Notes under the pieces: model-generated | Seen by the model: the letters and a program-made list of their open reading frames with translations, nothing else | Database searches by the model: none | What the model was told of the DNA's origin: nothing | Assembly (NCBI RefSeq): GCF_020911945.1 | Contig: NZ_CP087135.1 | Span: forward strand, 3,026,001 to 3,090,000 | DNA length: 64,000 nucleotides | Source: Flavobacterium galactosidilyticum | GTDB taxonomy: Bacteria; Bacteroidota; Bacteroidia; Flavobacteriales; Flavobacteriaceae | Reading direction: 5' to 3' | Shown here: positions 18,403-28,407 of the stretch, in pieces | Layout of the letters: each line of letters opens with the position of its first letter | How positions within the stretch are numbered: the stretch's first letter is position 1 | Position numbers and translations under genes: made by a program

Positions 18403-18437
18403 AAAAAAAAGGACTCATTTACATGGGTCCTTTTTTT
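18403..18437. terminator. Bidirectional terminator after the TonB receptor
   Basis: A-run, GGACTC, 8-nt loop, GGGTCC (one G-T pair), T-run. It lies between the receptor gene and the convergent small membrane-protein gene. Confidence 0.8.
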
Positions 18438-18452
18438 ATTTAACAAACAGTT

Positions 18453-18626
18453 TTAAACTGCTTGTTGTTCTTGCTTCTTTTTTTCTCTTTTCTCTTTATA
18501 TGCTTCCCAAGTTGCGCCACCTACCCAATAGGATACGAAACTTACTAAAAAAAACATTAACCAGAATCCTATTGTAAGAACGGTTAAGAAAAGTAAAAAG
18601 CCTAAATACTGTGAAAATTCAAACAT
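18453..18626 (-). CDS. Small membrane protein, unknown function
   Basis: 57 aa from ATG 18626. A hydrophobic stretch of about 30 residues (YLGFLLFLTVLTIGFWLMFF and on) forms one long or two short membrane segments, followed by a strongly basic tail EKREKKKQEQQ that should face the cytoplasm. An ATG further upstream (18707) would add 27 residues with no clear support. I do not recognise the family; the arrangement of hydrophobic core and charged tail suggests a real gene. Confidence 0.55.
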   Translation of the reverse strand: MFEFSQYLGFLLFLTVLTIGFWLMFFLVSFVSYWVGGATWEAYKEKREKKKQEQQAV

Positions 18627-18755
18627 GTTTTCCGGAATTTTTGAATGTAAGTACAAATGTAAGTTTAAATAGTTTTCATACCAATAAAAAAGCATAAAAA
18701 CTATCAATGAATTTTTATAAAAAAGGAATTATCCGTATTTTTGAGCTCAGAATTT

Positions 18756-18832
18756 GGAGCTATTCCCGCTGTACACTCCAATCTTTTCTTTTTTAAGAAA
18801 AAAAGAAAAGGATTTCCATTTCCATCGGGGCT
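18756..18832 (-). repeat. Dispersed palindromic repeat, copy 1
   Basis: On the plus strand it starts GGAGCTATTCCCGCTGTAC, then has an A/T hairpin (about 18783-18808), then AAAAGGAT and a C-rich end. Its ends match the reverse complement of the element at 22644-22714 (GGAGCTATTTCCTGCTATTC ... AAAAGGAT). It lies 40 bp before fumC. Confidence 0.6.
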
Positions 18833-18871
18833 AAAAGTATAATAAACTACATATTTATAAATAACAACGAC

Positions 18872-20269
18872 ATGAAATTCAGAATAGAAAAAGACACCAT
18901 GGGTGAAGTGCAGGTTCCTGCAGACAAATATTGGGGCGCACAAACTGAACGTTCTAGAAACAACTTCAAAATAGGATCTTCAGCATCAATGCCTAAAGAA
19001 ATCATTGAAGGTTTTGCTTATCTAAAAAAAGCTGCTGCATATGCTAATTGCGATTTAGGAGTATTGCCAACAGAAAAAAGAGATGCAATTGCAGCTGTTT
19101 GTGATGAAATACTTGCCGGAAAATTAGATAATGAATTTCCATTGGTAATATGGCAAACAGGTTCTGGGACACAAAGCAACATGAACGTAAATGAAGTTGT
19201 TGCTAATCGTGCTCAAGTGTTAAAAGGTTTCAACATTGGCGAAGGCGAACAATTCATTAAAGCAAATGATGATGTAAACAAATCACAATCTTCTAATGAT
19301 ACTTTTCCCACAGGAATGCACATCGCTGCTTACAAAGCGGTTGTTGAAGTTACCATTCCAGGTGTTGAAAAACTAAGAGACACTTTGCACGCTAAGGCTA
19401 TTGAATTCAAAAATGTTGTAAAAATTGGACGTACGCATTTAATGGATGCTACACCGCTTACCTTAGGTCAAGAAATTTCAGGATATGTAGCGCAATTAAA
19501 CTACGGTTTAAAAGCAGTTAAAAACACGCTGGCTCACTTATCAGAAGTAGCTTTAGGAGGAACAGCAGTAGGAACTGGACTAAATACACCAGAAGGCTAC
19601 GATGTAAAAGTAGCTGAGTATATCGCTGAATTTACAGGACATCCTTTTGTAACTGCTGAAAATAAATTTGAAGCATTAGCAGCTCATGATGCAATTGTAG
19701 AATCTCATGGTGCTTTAAAACAATTAGCCGTTTCATTAAACAAAATTGCTAATGATGTGCGTATGCTAGCTTCAGGACCACGTTCAGGAATTGGAGAAAT
19801 AATAATTCCAGAAAACGAGCCTGGATCTTCAATTATGCCAGGAAAAGTAAATCCAACACAATGTGAAGCCTTAACTATGGTTTGCGCACAAGTGATGGGT
19901 AATGATGTTGCTATTACCGTTGGAGGAATGCAAGGTCAGTATGAATTGAATGTTTTTAAACCATTAATGGCTGCAAACTTTTTACAATCGGCTCGTTTAT
20001 TAGGAGATGCATGTCTTTCTTTTGATGAACATTGCGCTCAAGGTATCGAACCAAACTACAAACGCATCAAAGAATTAGTTGATAATTCATTAATGTTAGT
20101 TACTGCTTTGAATACTAAAATTGGTTATTACAAATCTGCTGAAATTGCTCAAACAGCGCATAAAAACGGCACAACTTTAAAAGAAGAAGCAGTTCGTTTA
20201 GGATACGTTACTTCAGAAGATTTTGATGCTTGGGTAAAACCAGAAGATATGGTAGGAAGTTTGAAATAA
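18872..20269 (+). CDS. fumC: Class II fumarate hydratase
   Basis: TCA-cycle enzyme interconverting fumarate and malate; cytosolic homotetramer without an iron-sulfur cluster. It is 465 aa, the family length. The opening [20 protein letters not shown] is typical. [13 protein letters not shown], the [18 protein letters not shown] catalytic region and the superfamily signature [11 protein letters not shown] (flexible loop with the catalytic serine) are all present. It is a single gene followed by a strong hairpin shared with the convergent lpdA. Confidence 0.96.
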   Translation: MKFRIEKDTMGEVQVPADKYWGAQTERSRNNFKIGSSASMPKEIIEGFAYLKKAAAYANCDLGVLPTEKRDAIAAVCDEILAGKLDNEFPLVIWQTGSGTQSNMNVNEVVANRAQVLKGFNIGEGEQFIKANDDVNKSQSSNDTFPTGMHIAAYKAVVEVTIPGVEKLRDTLHAKAIEFKNVVKIGRTHLMDATPLTLGQEISGYVAQLNYGLKAVKNTLAHLSEVALGGTAVGTGLNTPEGYDVKVAEYIAEFTGHPFVTAENKFEALAAHDAIVESHGALKQLAVSLNKIANDVRMLASGPRSGIGEIIIPENEPGSSIMPGKVNPTQCEALTMVCAQVMGNDVAITVGGMQGQYELNVFKPLMAANFLQSARLLGDACLSFDEHCAQGIEPNYKRIKELVDNSLMLVTALNTKIGYYKSAEIAQTAHKNGTTLKEEAVRLGYVTSEDFDAWVKPEDMVGSLK

Positions 20270-20288
20270 AACGTAGTAAATTCCAAAA

Positions 20289-20331
20289 AAATCCCAAATT
20301 CCAATTATTATATTTTTGGAATTTGGGATTT
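20289..20331. terminator. Bidirectional terminator between fumC and lpdA
   Basis: Perfect 16-bp stem AAATCCCAAATTCCAA / TTGGAATTTGGGATTT (20289-20304, 20316-20331) with an 11-nt loop. Confidence 0.85.
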
Positions 20332-20371
20332 ATTATTTTGGAACTTGGAATTTCAAATATTAAAATTTCAA

Positions 20372-21775
20372 CTATACGTGCAGTGCTCTATTATCTGTAG
20401 CGGCTAATGCAGCTTCTTTTATAGCCTCCGCAAAAGTAGGATGCGCATGTGACATTCTAGAAATATCTTCGGCAGATGCTTTAAATTCCATTGCAGTTAC
20501 TGCTTCTGCAATCAAATCAGCACAACGAGCACCAATCATGTGAACTCCTAAAACCTCATCGGTTTTTGTATCAGCAAGAATTTTTACAAATCCGTCTAAA
20601 TCTCCTCCTGCTCTCGCACGACCTAACGCTTTGAAAGGGAAACTTCCTGATTTATAATCTACACCAGCAGCTTTTAATTGCTCTTCTGTTTGTCCAACTG
20701 CAGCCACTTCTGGCCAAGTATAAACAACGCCTGGAATCAAGTTATAATCAATATGTGGTTTTTGACCTGCTAATATTTCAGCAACCATAGTACCTTCTTC
20801 TTCCGCTTTGTGTGCTAACATTGCACCACGAACTACATCACCAATTGCATAGATATTAGGAACATTAGTTTGTAAATGATCGTTTACTTCAACCATTCCT
20901 CTATCCGAAATTTTTACTCCAGCATTTTCAGCATTCAATCCTTCTGTATAGGGACGACGACCAACAGAAACTAAAGAGTAATCTCCTTGTAAAGTGATTG
21001 TTTCTCCTTTAGCATTTTCTGCTTGAACTACAACTCCATCTCCATTTCTTTCTACTGATTTCACTTTATGCGAAACGTAGAATTTCATACCTTGTTTTTT
21101 TAATACTTTAGTCAATTCTTTAGACAAAGAAGCATCCATTCCTGGAATAATTCTGTCTAAATATTCTACTACAGAAACTTGTGCTCCTAAACGTAAATAG
21201 ACTTGACCTAACTCAATACCAATAACTCCACCACCAATAATAATTAAGTGTTTAGGTACTTCTTTCAATTTCAACGCTTCTGTAGAAGTAATGATTCTTT
21301 CTTTATCTAATTTGATAAATGGTAAAGAAGATGGTTTAGAACCTGTAGCAATAATTATATTTTTAGCCTCAATAGTTTCTGAAGTTCCATCAGCTTTAGC
21401 AACCGCAACATGCGTAGCATCAACAAAAGAACCTAAGCCTTCAAGAACAGTAATTTTATTTTTGTCCATCAAAAATTTCACACCACCAGAAGTTTGGTCA
21501 ACAACAGCTTGTTTGCGTGCAATCATTTTTTCTAAATTTACTTTTACTTCACCAGAAACTTCGATTCCGTGATCTGCAAAATGTGAAATTTCACTATAAT
21601 GGTGAGAAGAGGCAAGCAAAGCTTTAGAAGGAATACAACCTACATTTAAACAAGTTCCACCTAAAGTAGAATATTTCTCGATAATTGCTGTTTTAAAACC
21701 TAGTTGCGCACAACGAATTGCTGATACATATCCTCCAGGTCCTGAACCTATAATGACTACGTCAAATGAACTCAT
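20372..21775 (-). CDS. lpdA: Dihydrolipoyl dehydrogenase (E3)
   Basis: FAD enzyme that reoxidises lipoyl groups of 2-oxoacid dehydrogenases and the glycine cleavage system. The N-terminal Rossmann motif is IIGSGPGGY, the redox disulfide is Cys42/Cys47 in GGTCLNVGCIPS, the NAD-binding motif is IIGGGVIGIELG, and the C-terminal His-Glu pair is in HAHPTFAEAIKEA. It is 467 aa, full length. No E1 or E2 gene is adjacent, so it is a free-standing E3 probably shared among complexes. A TAATTTTG -7 box lies upstream. Confidence 0.95.
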   Translation of the reverse strand: MSSFDVVIIGSGPGGYVSAIRCAQLGFKTAIIEKYSTLGGTCLNVGCIPSKALLASSHHYSEISHFADHGIEVSGEVKVNLEKMIARKQAVVDQTSGGVKFLMDKNKITVLEGLGSFVDATHVAVAKADGTSETIEAKNIIIATGSKPSSLPFIKLDKERIITSTEALKLKEVPKHLIIIGGGVIGIELGQVYLRLGAQVSVVEYLDRIIPGMDASLSKELTKVLKKQGMKFYVSHKVKSVERNGDGVVVQAENAKGETITLQGDYSLVSVGRRPYTEGLNAENAGVKISDRGMVEVNDHLQTNVPNIYAIGDVVRGAMLAHKAEEEGTMVAEILAGQKPHIDYNLIPGVVYTWPEVAAVGQTEEQLKAAGVDYKSGSFPFKALGRARAGGDLDGFVKILADTKTDEVLGVHMIGARCADLIAEAVTAMEFKASAEDISRMSHAHPTFAEAIKEAALAATDNRALHV

Positions 21776-21812
21776 AGTAATTTATTTTAGTGTGTTTTTA
21801 TAAAATGTTCCA

Positions 21813-21820
21813 CAAAATTA
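21813..21820 (-). promoter_or_regulatory. Candidate -7 box of lpdA
   Basis: The minus strand reads TAATTTTG about 40 nt before the lpdA ATG; no clear TTG element precedes it. Confidence 0.4.
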
Positions 21821-21938
21821 AGGAATTAAGTTTTGTTTAAAGTTTAATTCGCGAGGTTTTTTGTTAAGAAAATGCATTCAGTAACAAATGGTTATAACAC
21901 AATAGAATACAAATAAAATTATCAGTATTACAAATTCC

Positions 21939-21987
21939 AAAATCAGCTACAAACAATCAAGTTTTAAATTATTTGTAGCTGATTTTT
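21939..21987 (-). terminator. Terminator of the Lrp-family gene
   Basis: Perfect 15-bp stem AAAATCAGCTACAAA / TTTGTAGCTGATTTT (21939-21953, 21972-21986) with an 18-nt loop, 20 bp beyond the regulator's stop codon. Confidence 0.75.
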
Positions 21988-22005
21988 AATATTGTTTTGT
22001 AACTA

Positions 22006-22464
22006 TTAAAGTACAATGACTGTCGTATTTTTGACTTCATTGATCATAAAAGTACTGTGTGTACTTCCTATATGTTCTAAAGTGGTGAGTTTAGTAACCA
22101 AGAATTCTCGATAGGCTTCCATGTCTTTTACGACAATTTTTAGAATATAATCATAATCACCGCTTACATGATGGCATTCTAAGACTTCCTTTAGTTGCAC
22201 GACTTGACTTTCAAATTTCGAAATAAACTCTTTAGTATGTTGGATCAGTTTTAGATGGCAAAAAACAACAAAACCTTTCTCGACTTTAGAGCGATCAACT
22301 AAAACTACATATTTATCTATTATGCCTTCCCGTTCTAATTTTTTGATTCGCTCATAAACTGCAGTTACAGAAAGGTTCAATTTGAGAGAAAGTTCTTTGG
22401 TTGTTTTCTTACAATCCGATTGTAACAGGAAAAGTAGGTTTTTATCTATTGCGTCTAGCATCAT
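22006..22464 (-). CDS. Lrp/AsnC-family transcriptional regulator
   Basis: 152 aa from the first ATG of a tandem ATG-ATG (22464/22461), matching the family; a longer TTG-initiated reading is rejected. The N-terminal winged helix-turn-helix (about 3-50: LDAIDKNLLFLL, TTKELSLKLNLSVTAVYERIKKLE) is followed by the RAM ligand-binding domain (about 65-145, HVSGDYDYILKIVVKDMEAYREF). It is divergent from the methionine-gamma-lyase-like gene, the arrangement of mdeR/mdeA in Pseudomonas, which suggests that it senses an amino acid and controls that gene. That link is inferred from position. Confidence 0.88.
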   Translation of the reverse strand: MMLDAIDKNLLFLLQSDCKKTTKELSLKLNLSVTAVYERIKKLEREGIIDKYVVLVDRSKVEKGFVVFCHLKLIQHTKEFISKFESQVVQLKEVLECHHVSGDYDYILKIVVKDMEAYREFLVTKLTTLEHIGSTHSTFMINEVKNTTVIVL

Positions 22465-22643
22465 TTTTTTTGGATTTAAATTGAAATAAAATCTATACAA
22501 ATCTTATTCTTCAGGTTAATTTAGAAAATAAATTTACAATTTTATTATTTAATAGTTTTAAAATCTAATGTAATACAATAGTATTGATTAATAATCTTAA
22601 ATACTTTTATTTTGAATCGACTTATCAACAACGAAAAACCCTT

Positions 22644-22714
22644 GTCCTGATCAGCGGCATCCTTTTATTAGCGATAGCAAATAAAAAATATAGCGAATAG
22701 CAGGAAATAGCTCC
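22644..22714 (+). repeat. Dispersed palindromic repeat, copy 2
   Basis: It reads CCTGATCAGCGGCATCC, an A/T hairpin (CCTTTTATTAGC against GCAAATAAAAAAT), TATAGCGAATAGCAGG and AAATAGCTCC. Its ends match the reverse complement of 18756-18832. It lies 14 bp before the methionine-gamma-lyase-like start, so it would be in that transcript's leader. Confidence 0.6.
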
Positions 22715-22727
22715 AAAAAAAATAGAT

Positions 22728-23936
22728 ATGAAAAACTTCAATCCCGCAGACAATATTCAAGATTTACAATACTTTGGAGAATTTGGTGGTGTAAATCCAT
22801 CCATTTCCGACTCATCAACTTACACCTTTCTTTCGGCAAAAACTATGTTTGATACTTTTGAAGGAAATATGGAAGGATGTTACTTGTATTCTCGCCATTC
22901 TTCGCCTAGTAATTTGTATTTAGACAAAGCTATGGCAGCGATGGAAGGAACAGAATCAGCTAATGTTTCGGCATCAGGAATGGGAGCCATCACGCCTACT
23001 CTACTACAATTATGTGGAACTGGCGATCACATTGTTTCAAGCAGAACAATATATGGGGGAACTTATGCTTTTTTAAAGAATTTTGCTCCAAGATTAGGCA
23101 TTAAAACCACATTTGTAGATATTACAAAACTAGCTATTATAGAGAATGCCATCACTCCAAATACTAAAGTTTTATACTGTGAAACAGTGAGTAATCCTTT
23201 GCTTGAAGTGGCTGATATTGAAGGTTTGTCTGCAATTGCAAAGCGCCATAACTTAACACTTGTGGTTGACAACACTTTTTCACCCTTATCGGTTTCTCCA
23301 GCAAAACTAGGCGCTGATATCGTGATTCACAGTTTAACAAAATACATTAATGGAAGCAGTGATACTGTGGGCGGAGTAACTTGTGCATCACAAGCATTTA
23401 TTGACAGTTTAAAAAATGTGAATAGCGGTGCTAGCATGTTGTTAGGGCCAACAATGGATAGTATGCGTTCTGCCAGTGTAATGAAAAACTTGCGTACACT
23501 ACACATCCGTATGAAACAACACAGTCATAATGCTATGTATCTGGCGGAACGTTTCGAAAAAGACGGATTGACAACCGTTTATCCAGGTTTAGAAAGTCAT
23601 CCGAGTCACAAATTGTACAAAACTATGATTAATCCAGAATATGGTTTTGGAGGAATGATGACGCTAGATGTAGGAACTTTGGCAAAAGCGAATGCTTTAA
23701 TGGAATTAATGCAGTCTAAAAACTTAGGGTATTTAGCCGTGAGTTTAGGATTCTACAAAACACTATTTAGCGCTCCAGGAACCTCAACTTCAAGTGAAAT
23801 TCCAGTAGATGAACAAATAGAAATGGGATTGACGGATGGTTTAATCCGTTTTTCTATAGGTTTAGATAATGATATCGAAAGAACCTACCAGATGATGAAA
23901 GCTTGTATGGTCGAACTGAAAATTATAAATAATTAA
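22728..23936 (+). CDS. Cys/Met-metabolism PLP enzyme, methionine gamma-lyase-like
   Basis: Fold-type I trans-sulfuration family, 402 aa. SRHSSPSNLYLDKAMAAME is the entry helix, SASGMGAITPTLL the phosphate loop, VVDNTFSPLSVSP contains the pyridine-binding Asp, and Lys205 in HSLTKYINGSSD is the Schiff-base lysine. The family includes methionine gamma-lyase, cystathionine gamma-synthase and gamma-lyase; by eye methionine gamma-lyase or a homologue is the best fit, giving 2-oxobutyrate, methanethiol and ammonia. The divergent Lrp-family gene supports an amino-acid-induced catabolic role. The leader contains the repeat at 22644-22714. Confidence 0.82.
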   Translation: MKNFNPADNIQDLQYFGEFGGVNPSISDSSTYTFLSAKTMFDTFEGNMEGCYLYSRHSSPSNLYLDKAMAAMEGTESANVSASGMGAITPTLLQLCGTGDHIVSSRTIYGGTYAFLKNFAPRLGIKTTFVDITKLAIIENAITPNTKVLYCETVSNPLLEVADIEGLSAIAKRHNLTLVVDNTFSPLSVSPAKLGADIVIHSLTKYINGSSDTVGGVTCASQAFIDSLKNVNSGASMLLGPTMDSMRSASVMKNLRTLHIRMKQHSHNAMYLAERFEKDGLTTVYPGLESHPSHKLYKTMINPEYGFGGMMTLDVGTLAKANALMELMQSKNLGYLAVSLGFYKTLFSAPGTSTSSEIPVDEQIEMGLTDGLIRFSIGLDNDIERTYQMMKACMVELKIINN

Positions 23937-23960
23937 CCAACTATATTTTAACCAAAACCT

Positions 23961-23997
23961 AAAAGCCTGTATGCTCAATCATACAGGCTTTTTTTAT
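23961..23997 (+). terminator. Terminator after the methionine gamma-lyase-like gene
   Basis: 13-bp stem AAAAGCCTGTATG / CATACAGGCTTTT (23961-23973, 23980-23992), 6-nt loop, T tail. Confidence 0.85.
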
Positions 23998-24057
23998 AGT
24001 AAATCAAACTGTTTTTATACGCTACAAAATTGCTTTCATTAATTTATTTAAAAAAAA

Positions 24058-25701
24058 TCAATTCTTATGCAACCACTTGCACAATATTTTTTCTAAATCC
24101 AATTGAATAATTGGTTTTGGCAAGTAATCATTCATACCTGCTTCCAGACATTTTTCTTTAACTCCAACCATTATTCCCGCAGTGATTGCAATGATGGGAA
24201 TATTTTCAGAATGATCAAACTTTCTAATTTCTTCTGTGGCTTCATATCCATTTTTATTTGGCATCTGAATATCCATTAAAATCACATCAGGTTTTTCTTT
24301 TTTATAAAGTGCTACAGCCTCATTACCATCATAAGCTTGTAAAACAGTACAATTAGAAATAATCCTTTTGACTAATGTCTTTGCTAAAAGCATATTAATC
24401 TTATTATCCTCCACAATCAGCACTTTTTTATCACTTAGTGTAACTACAGTTTCAGATGTACAGCTTTCAATAATTTCACTAAGACTAGCCTCTTTCACTT
24501 TTTTATTCTTTACTTTCTTTAATTTAATTGTAAAATAAAAGTCACTTCCATCACCATATTTACTAATTAATTCTAATTTACTATCCATTAAAGCTAAGAG
24601 CTGATTTGAAATGGATAATCCCAATCCTGTACCGCCAAATTTCCTGTTAGTAGAATTGCCCTCTTGCACAAATGACTTGAATATCTTTGCATTATTAACC
24701 GTTTTAATTCCAATCCCGGTATCTTTTACAGAAAAATTAAGAGTAGTCCATTTTTTTTCTGATGAGGGAATTTCATTAATATCCATTCTAATCTCACCAA
24801 AATTGGTAAACTTTATCGCATTACTTAATAGGTTCACCAATATTTGTTTTAATCGAACAGAATCAGTTAAAACAAATTGTGGAACTGATTTTTCGATGTT
24901 GAGAATTAAATCAATATTTTTTTGCTTGGCTTGAAAACTAAACAGATTAATAATTTGATTCGTTAATTTATGAAGATTTACCTTTTCTATATCTAATTCT
25001 AATTTTCCAGATTCAATTTTGGAGAAATCCAGAACATTATTAACTATTTGCATCAATGAATTGGCAGATTCATTGATGGTAGTCATATATTCGGATTGAT
25101 TTTTCTTAAGATCAGACTTCATTAGTAAATGTGTAAAACCAATAATACCATTTAATGGTGTTCTAATCTCGTGACTCATATTAGCTAGGAAATTAGTTTT
25201 AGCTTTACTTGCGGATTCCGCTAATTCTTTAGCTTTTAGTAACTCCATTTCCATGACCTTTTGTTCTGTAATATCAATAAAACTAATTACAATTTCAGTA
25301 ATATTCCCAGAAACATCAATATCAGGAAATCCATTAATTAAGTGCCACGCAACTTCATCAGTTAATTCATGTTTCACCCCTATTATGAAATTTTTCAGAG
25401 GTTCTTTACTTGCAATTATCTGATTTACAGGGCAATTATTCACATCCATAACAGAATTATCTTCGTTCAAAAACTGACAAGTTGCATCATAGGCTGTAAT
25501 ACCTACCATTCGATCGTAAGTTAAACCTATTAATTCGGCCGCCTTTTTATTTGAAACTACTATTGAACTGTCAGGAGCATAAACAACAATTCCCGCATCA
25601 AGATTATTTAATAAACCACGATAGCGTTCTTCACTTTTAAAGAGAGCATTGTCTGACTGCTTAGCGGTAGTAATATCGCGACACAGGCATATAAAATGCA
25701 T
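24058..25701 (-). CDS. C-terminal segment of the giant kinase (PAS, HisKA, HATPase, receiver)
   Basis: 547 codons from ATG 25701, in the same frame as the preceding segment beyond the TAA. PAS about 20-150, HisKA about 165-235 ([19 protein letters not shown] with the phospho-His), HATPase about 280-395 ([17 protein letters not shown]), receiver about 425-545 (LIVEDNKIN, phospho-Asp in [10 protein letters not shown], Lys in YLPKP). If translation restarts here, a short hybrid kinase lacking most sensors would be produced. Confidence 0.8.
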   Translation of the reverse strand: MHFICLCRDITTAKQSDNALFKSEERYRGLLNNLDAGIVVYAPDSSIVVSNKKAAELIGLTYDRMVGITAYDATCQFLNEDNSVMDVNNCPVNQIIASKEPLKNFIIGVKHELTDEVAWHLINGFPDIDVSGNITEIVISFIDITEQKVMEMELLKAKELAESASKAKTNFLANMSHEIRTPLNGIIGFTHLLMKSDLKKNQSEYMTTINESANSLMQIVNNVLDFSKIESGKLELDIEKVNLHKLTNQIINLFSFQAKQKNIDLILNIEKSVPQFVLTDSVRLKQILVNLLSNAIKFTNFGEIRMDINEIPSSEKKWTTLNFSVKDTGIGIKTVNNAKIFKSFVQEGNSTNRKFGGTGLGLSISNQLLALMDSKLELISKYGDGSDFYFTIKLKKVKNKKVKEASLSEIIESCTSETVVTLSDKKVLIVEDNKINMLLAKTLVKRIISNCTVLQAYDGNEAVALYKKEKPDVILMDIQMPNKNGYEATEEIRKFDHSENIPIIAITAGIMVGVKEKCLEAGMNDYLPKPIIQLDLEKILCKWLHKN

Positions 25702-25719
25702 GTTCTTTCCTATACTTTC

Positions 25720-28407
25720 TTACATAGGAGCTACAGAGAGTTCAAACCAATGCAACCCATTTTCTAATTGTAACGTATATTGCCTCCCAGATGAAAATCC
25801 TTTTTCTGAAGCTTCGTGTACGGCTGACAAACATAAATTAGCTGCATCAGAAGGTAATATTTCGGTGAAGTTTTTCCCTAAAAACATACTAGCTGGTATT
25901 GCTAATAAATCATTTCGACTAGAATGGTAATTATAAATTTTACCTTCTAAATCTACTTCAAACAATAAGTCTGGAATAGCGCCAAGGATGGCTTCCATTT
26001 TTTTATGCATTTTCGTAAACTCGTCATTTATCATTTTGCGTTCACTTATATCTCTTACAAAGGCAACAATCCTACCATCTACAATCATTTTTGCTGTAAT
26101 TTCGACAGCAATTAAAGATCCATTTTTATGAAGCATATTACGTTCCAGCATAGTTTGCTCACCACGTAACAGCTCTTTGTACATTATTGGTCTTACCTTA
26201 AGTTCTTCAGGACTGTATAAATCTGAAATGTTTTTTGTGCAAAGTTCTTCTTTAGTGTAACCTAACAAATTACAAGCGCTTTCATTGACTTCAAGTAAAT
26301 CTCCTGAAACATTATTAGTAAAAACAGCATCTGAAGCTTGATCAATAAGGCTTTTGTATTTCTCTTCACTGCTGATCAACTGCTTTTTAACGTTGTACAA
26401 TTCTGTAATTTCAATCATAGCTCCGTTTAAGCGGACAGCTTTTCCATCTTCATCTCTTGAGATGATTCCTCTTGCATAAAATAACCCATAACTTCCGTCT
26501 GCTTTTGGGAATCTAAACTCATCGGACCATAAATTTACAGAATCCCTATATGAGTAATCCAGTTTTTCAGTAACACGCGCTCTATCGTCTAGATGAATCT
26601 TAGATCGCCATATTTCTCGATATTCATATCCATTACTTTTTGCACTACCAAAACCAAAAAGATCAATAAAATTTTTATTATTCCAGCTTTCTCCGGTCAC
26701 TAAATCTAATTCAAAAACGGCATCCTTAGTAGCAGCAGAAATCATTTCATATCTTTCGTTTGCAATTTTTATCTTTTCTTCTGCTTTTTTTAATTCAGAA
26801 AGATCTAATCCCATTCCTACAATCCTTTTTTTGCCTTTATATTCAAAATATTGAGAATTTATATAAAAAGGAATTTTATTTTTATTTTTTGTAAAGAATT
26901 CAATTTCTGTTCCTGCAGTATCTCTTTCGAACACGTTTTCTATTCTTGCTTTTATTTTATTTTTTAAATCATCGTCAAAAAAATCAAGCGGATTCATTTG
27001 CGCTAATTCATTTGCACTATAGCCAGAAACTACCTCGAAATTTTTATTCCAGTTCATGATAACGCCATTTTCATCATAGAGATAAAAAATACCTGGAAGA
27101 TTATTAATGATCATTTCTGAGAATTTTTTCTCTTCTAAAATTGCTTCTTCGGCAATCTTACGCTCGCTAATATCAGTTATAGTGCCTACGTAGCCTACAA
27201 TCTCATTTCTAAAATTTATTTCTGGAATAGCTTGCCCCATCACCCAAGCTATTGAACCGTCTGGGCGAACAAAACGATACTCTTCTATTGATGAGCTTTT
27301 TGTAGTTGTAGCTAGTTCCCATTTCTGAAAGATTGTTTTTCTATCGTCCTCGTGCACCGCATTAATCCAACCATTTCCTATTCCTTCTTCAAAAGTCAGT
27401 CCTGAAATTTTGCACCAAAATGGATTAACATAAGTAGTAAAACCAGATGGATCAGTTCTAAAAATTCCTACTGAAGAAAACTCAGTCAAAGTGTGATATC
27501 TTCGCTCACTTTCTACAATAGCTTCCTCTGCTTTTTTGCGTAAAGCTTCTTTTTCAAAAATTTCTAATGCAAAAGAAATATCGTTAGTAGCTCCTTCTAG
27601 CAAGATTATTTCTTCAGAATCAAAAAAACATTTTTCACCAGAATAAAAACAAATCACTCCTATTACTTTCCCGAATTTTTTTATTGGTACCGCCATTAGA
27701 GATAAATAACCGCAAAATAAAGCTTCATTCCTCCATGGCAACATACTAGGGTCAGTTTCAATATCATTACAAATAACATATCTGTCATCTCTAATCGCGC
27801 AGCCAGCAGGACCTCTACCTAAAACCTCATCGTCTATTGATATAGAATTAATTCTAGCAAAGTATTCATAATCACTTCCTGCAACTTGAACGGGAATTAT
27901 TTCTCTGGAACTTTCATCAATCACACCTATCCATGCCATTTTAAATTTACCGGTGTTTACCGCAATGTTGCATGCCTCATTATAAAGTGCTCTTTCATCA
28001 GTTGTACGTACGATCATCTGATTCATCTGACTAATAAACGAATAAAGTCTATTGGTTTTAATGATTTTCTGTTCTGCCAAAATTCGCTCAGTAACATCCG
28101 TAACAATGCCGTGGCAAATTACTGTTCCTTCAGGCTCAACTATTGGTAGAGAATTCACGTTATGCCATACTAATCCTTTTTCAGGATGAAAATAACGGTA
28201 TTCTACTTTTAGTGGAATTAATTTCGTTTTAGTTTCCTTTATACTGAATACAACTTGATCTAAGTCTTCAGGATGAATATTCTCAAAAATTTTATTAGCA
28301 TTATTCTCAATCTCAGGAAATGTTAATCCATAAATTTCTTCAACAGCAGTACTAGCATAAGGAAAACATAATGAACCATCAGCGTTTTGACGCATCGAAT
28401 AAATCAA
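25720..28407 (-). CDS. Middle segment of the giant kinase (GAF plus five or six PAS domains)
   Basis: The segment opens inside a PAS domain; its ATG at 28407 overlaps the previous stop and is not a credible independent start. Order: PAS remainder 1-115, GAF about 120-290 (AWIGVIDESSREIIPVQVAG), PAS about 300-425, 430-545, 550-670 and 680-795, and a final PAS from 800 cut by the stop after LSVAPM. It contains no kinase domain. Confidence 0.75.
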   Translation of the reverse strand: MIYSMRQNADGSLCFPYASTAVEEIYGLTFPEIENNANKIFENIHPEDLDQVVFSIKETKTKLIPLKVEYRYFHPEKGLVWHNVNSLPIVEPEGTVICHGIVTDVTERILAEQKIIKTNRLYSFISQMNQMIVRTTDERALYNEACNIAVNTGKFKMAWIGVIDESSREIIPVQVAGSDYEYFARINSISIDDEVLGRGPAGCAIRDDRYVICNDIETDPSMLPWRNEALFCGYLSLMAVPIKKFGKVIGVICFYSGEKCFFDSEEIILLEGATNDISFALEIFEKEALRKKAEEAIVESERRYHTLTEFSSVGIFRTDPSGFTTYVNPFWCKISGLTFEEGIGNGWINAVHEDDRKTIFQKWELATTTKSSSIEEYRFVRPDGSIAWVMGQAIPEINFRNEIVGYVGTITDISERKIAEEAILEEKKFSEMIINNLPGIFYLYDENGVIMNWNKNFEVVSGYSANELAQMNPLDFFDDDLKNKIKARIENVFERDTAGTEIEFFTKNKNKIPFYINSQYFEYKGKKRIVGMGLDLSELKKAEEKIKIANERYEMISAATKDAVFELDLVTGESWNNKNFIDLFGFGSAKSNGYEYREIWRSKIHLDDRARVTEKLDYSYRDSVNLWSDEFRFPKADGSYGLFYARGIISRDEDGKAVRLNGAMIEITELYNVKKQLISSEEKYKSLIDQASDAVFTNNVSGDLLEVNESACNLLGYTKEELCTKNISDLYSPEELKVRPIMYKELLRGEQTMLERNMLHKNGSLIAVEITAKMIVDGRIVAFVRDISERKMINDEFTKMHKKMEAILGAIPDLLFEVDLEGKIYNYHSSRNDLLAIPASMFLGKNFTEILPSDAANLCLSAVHEASEKGFSSGRQYTLQLENGLHWFELSVAPM

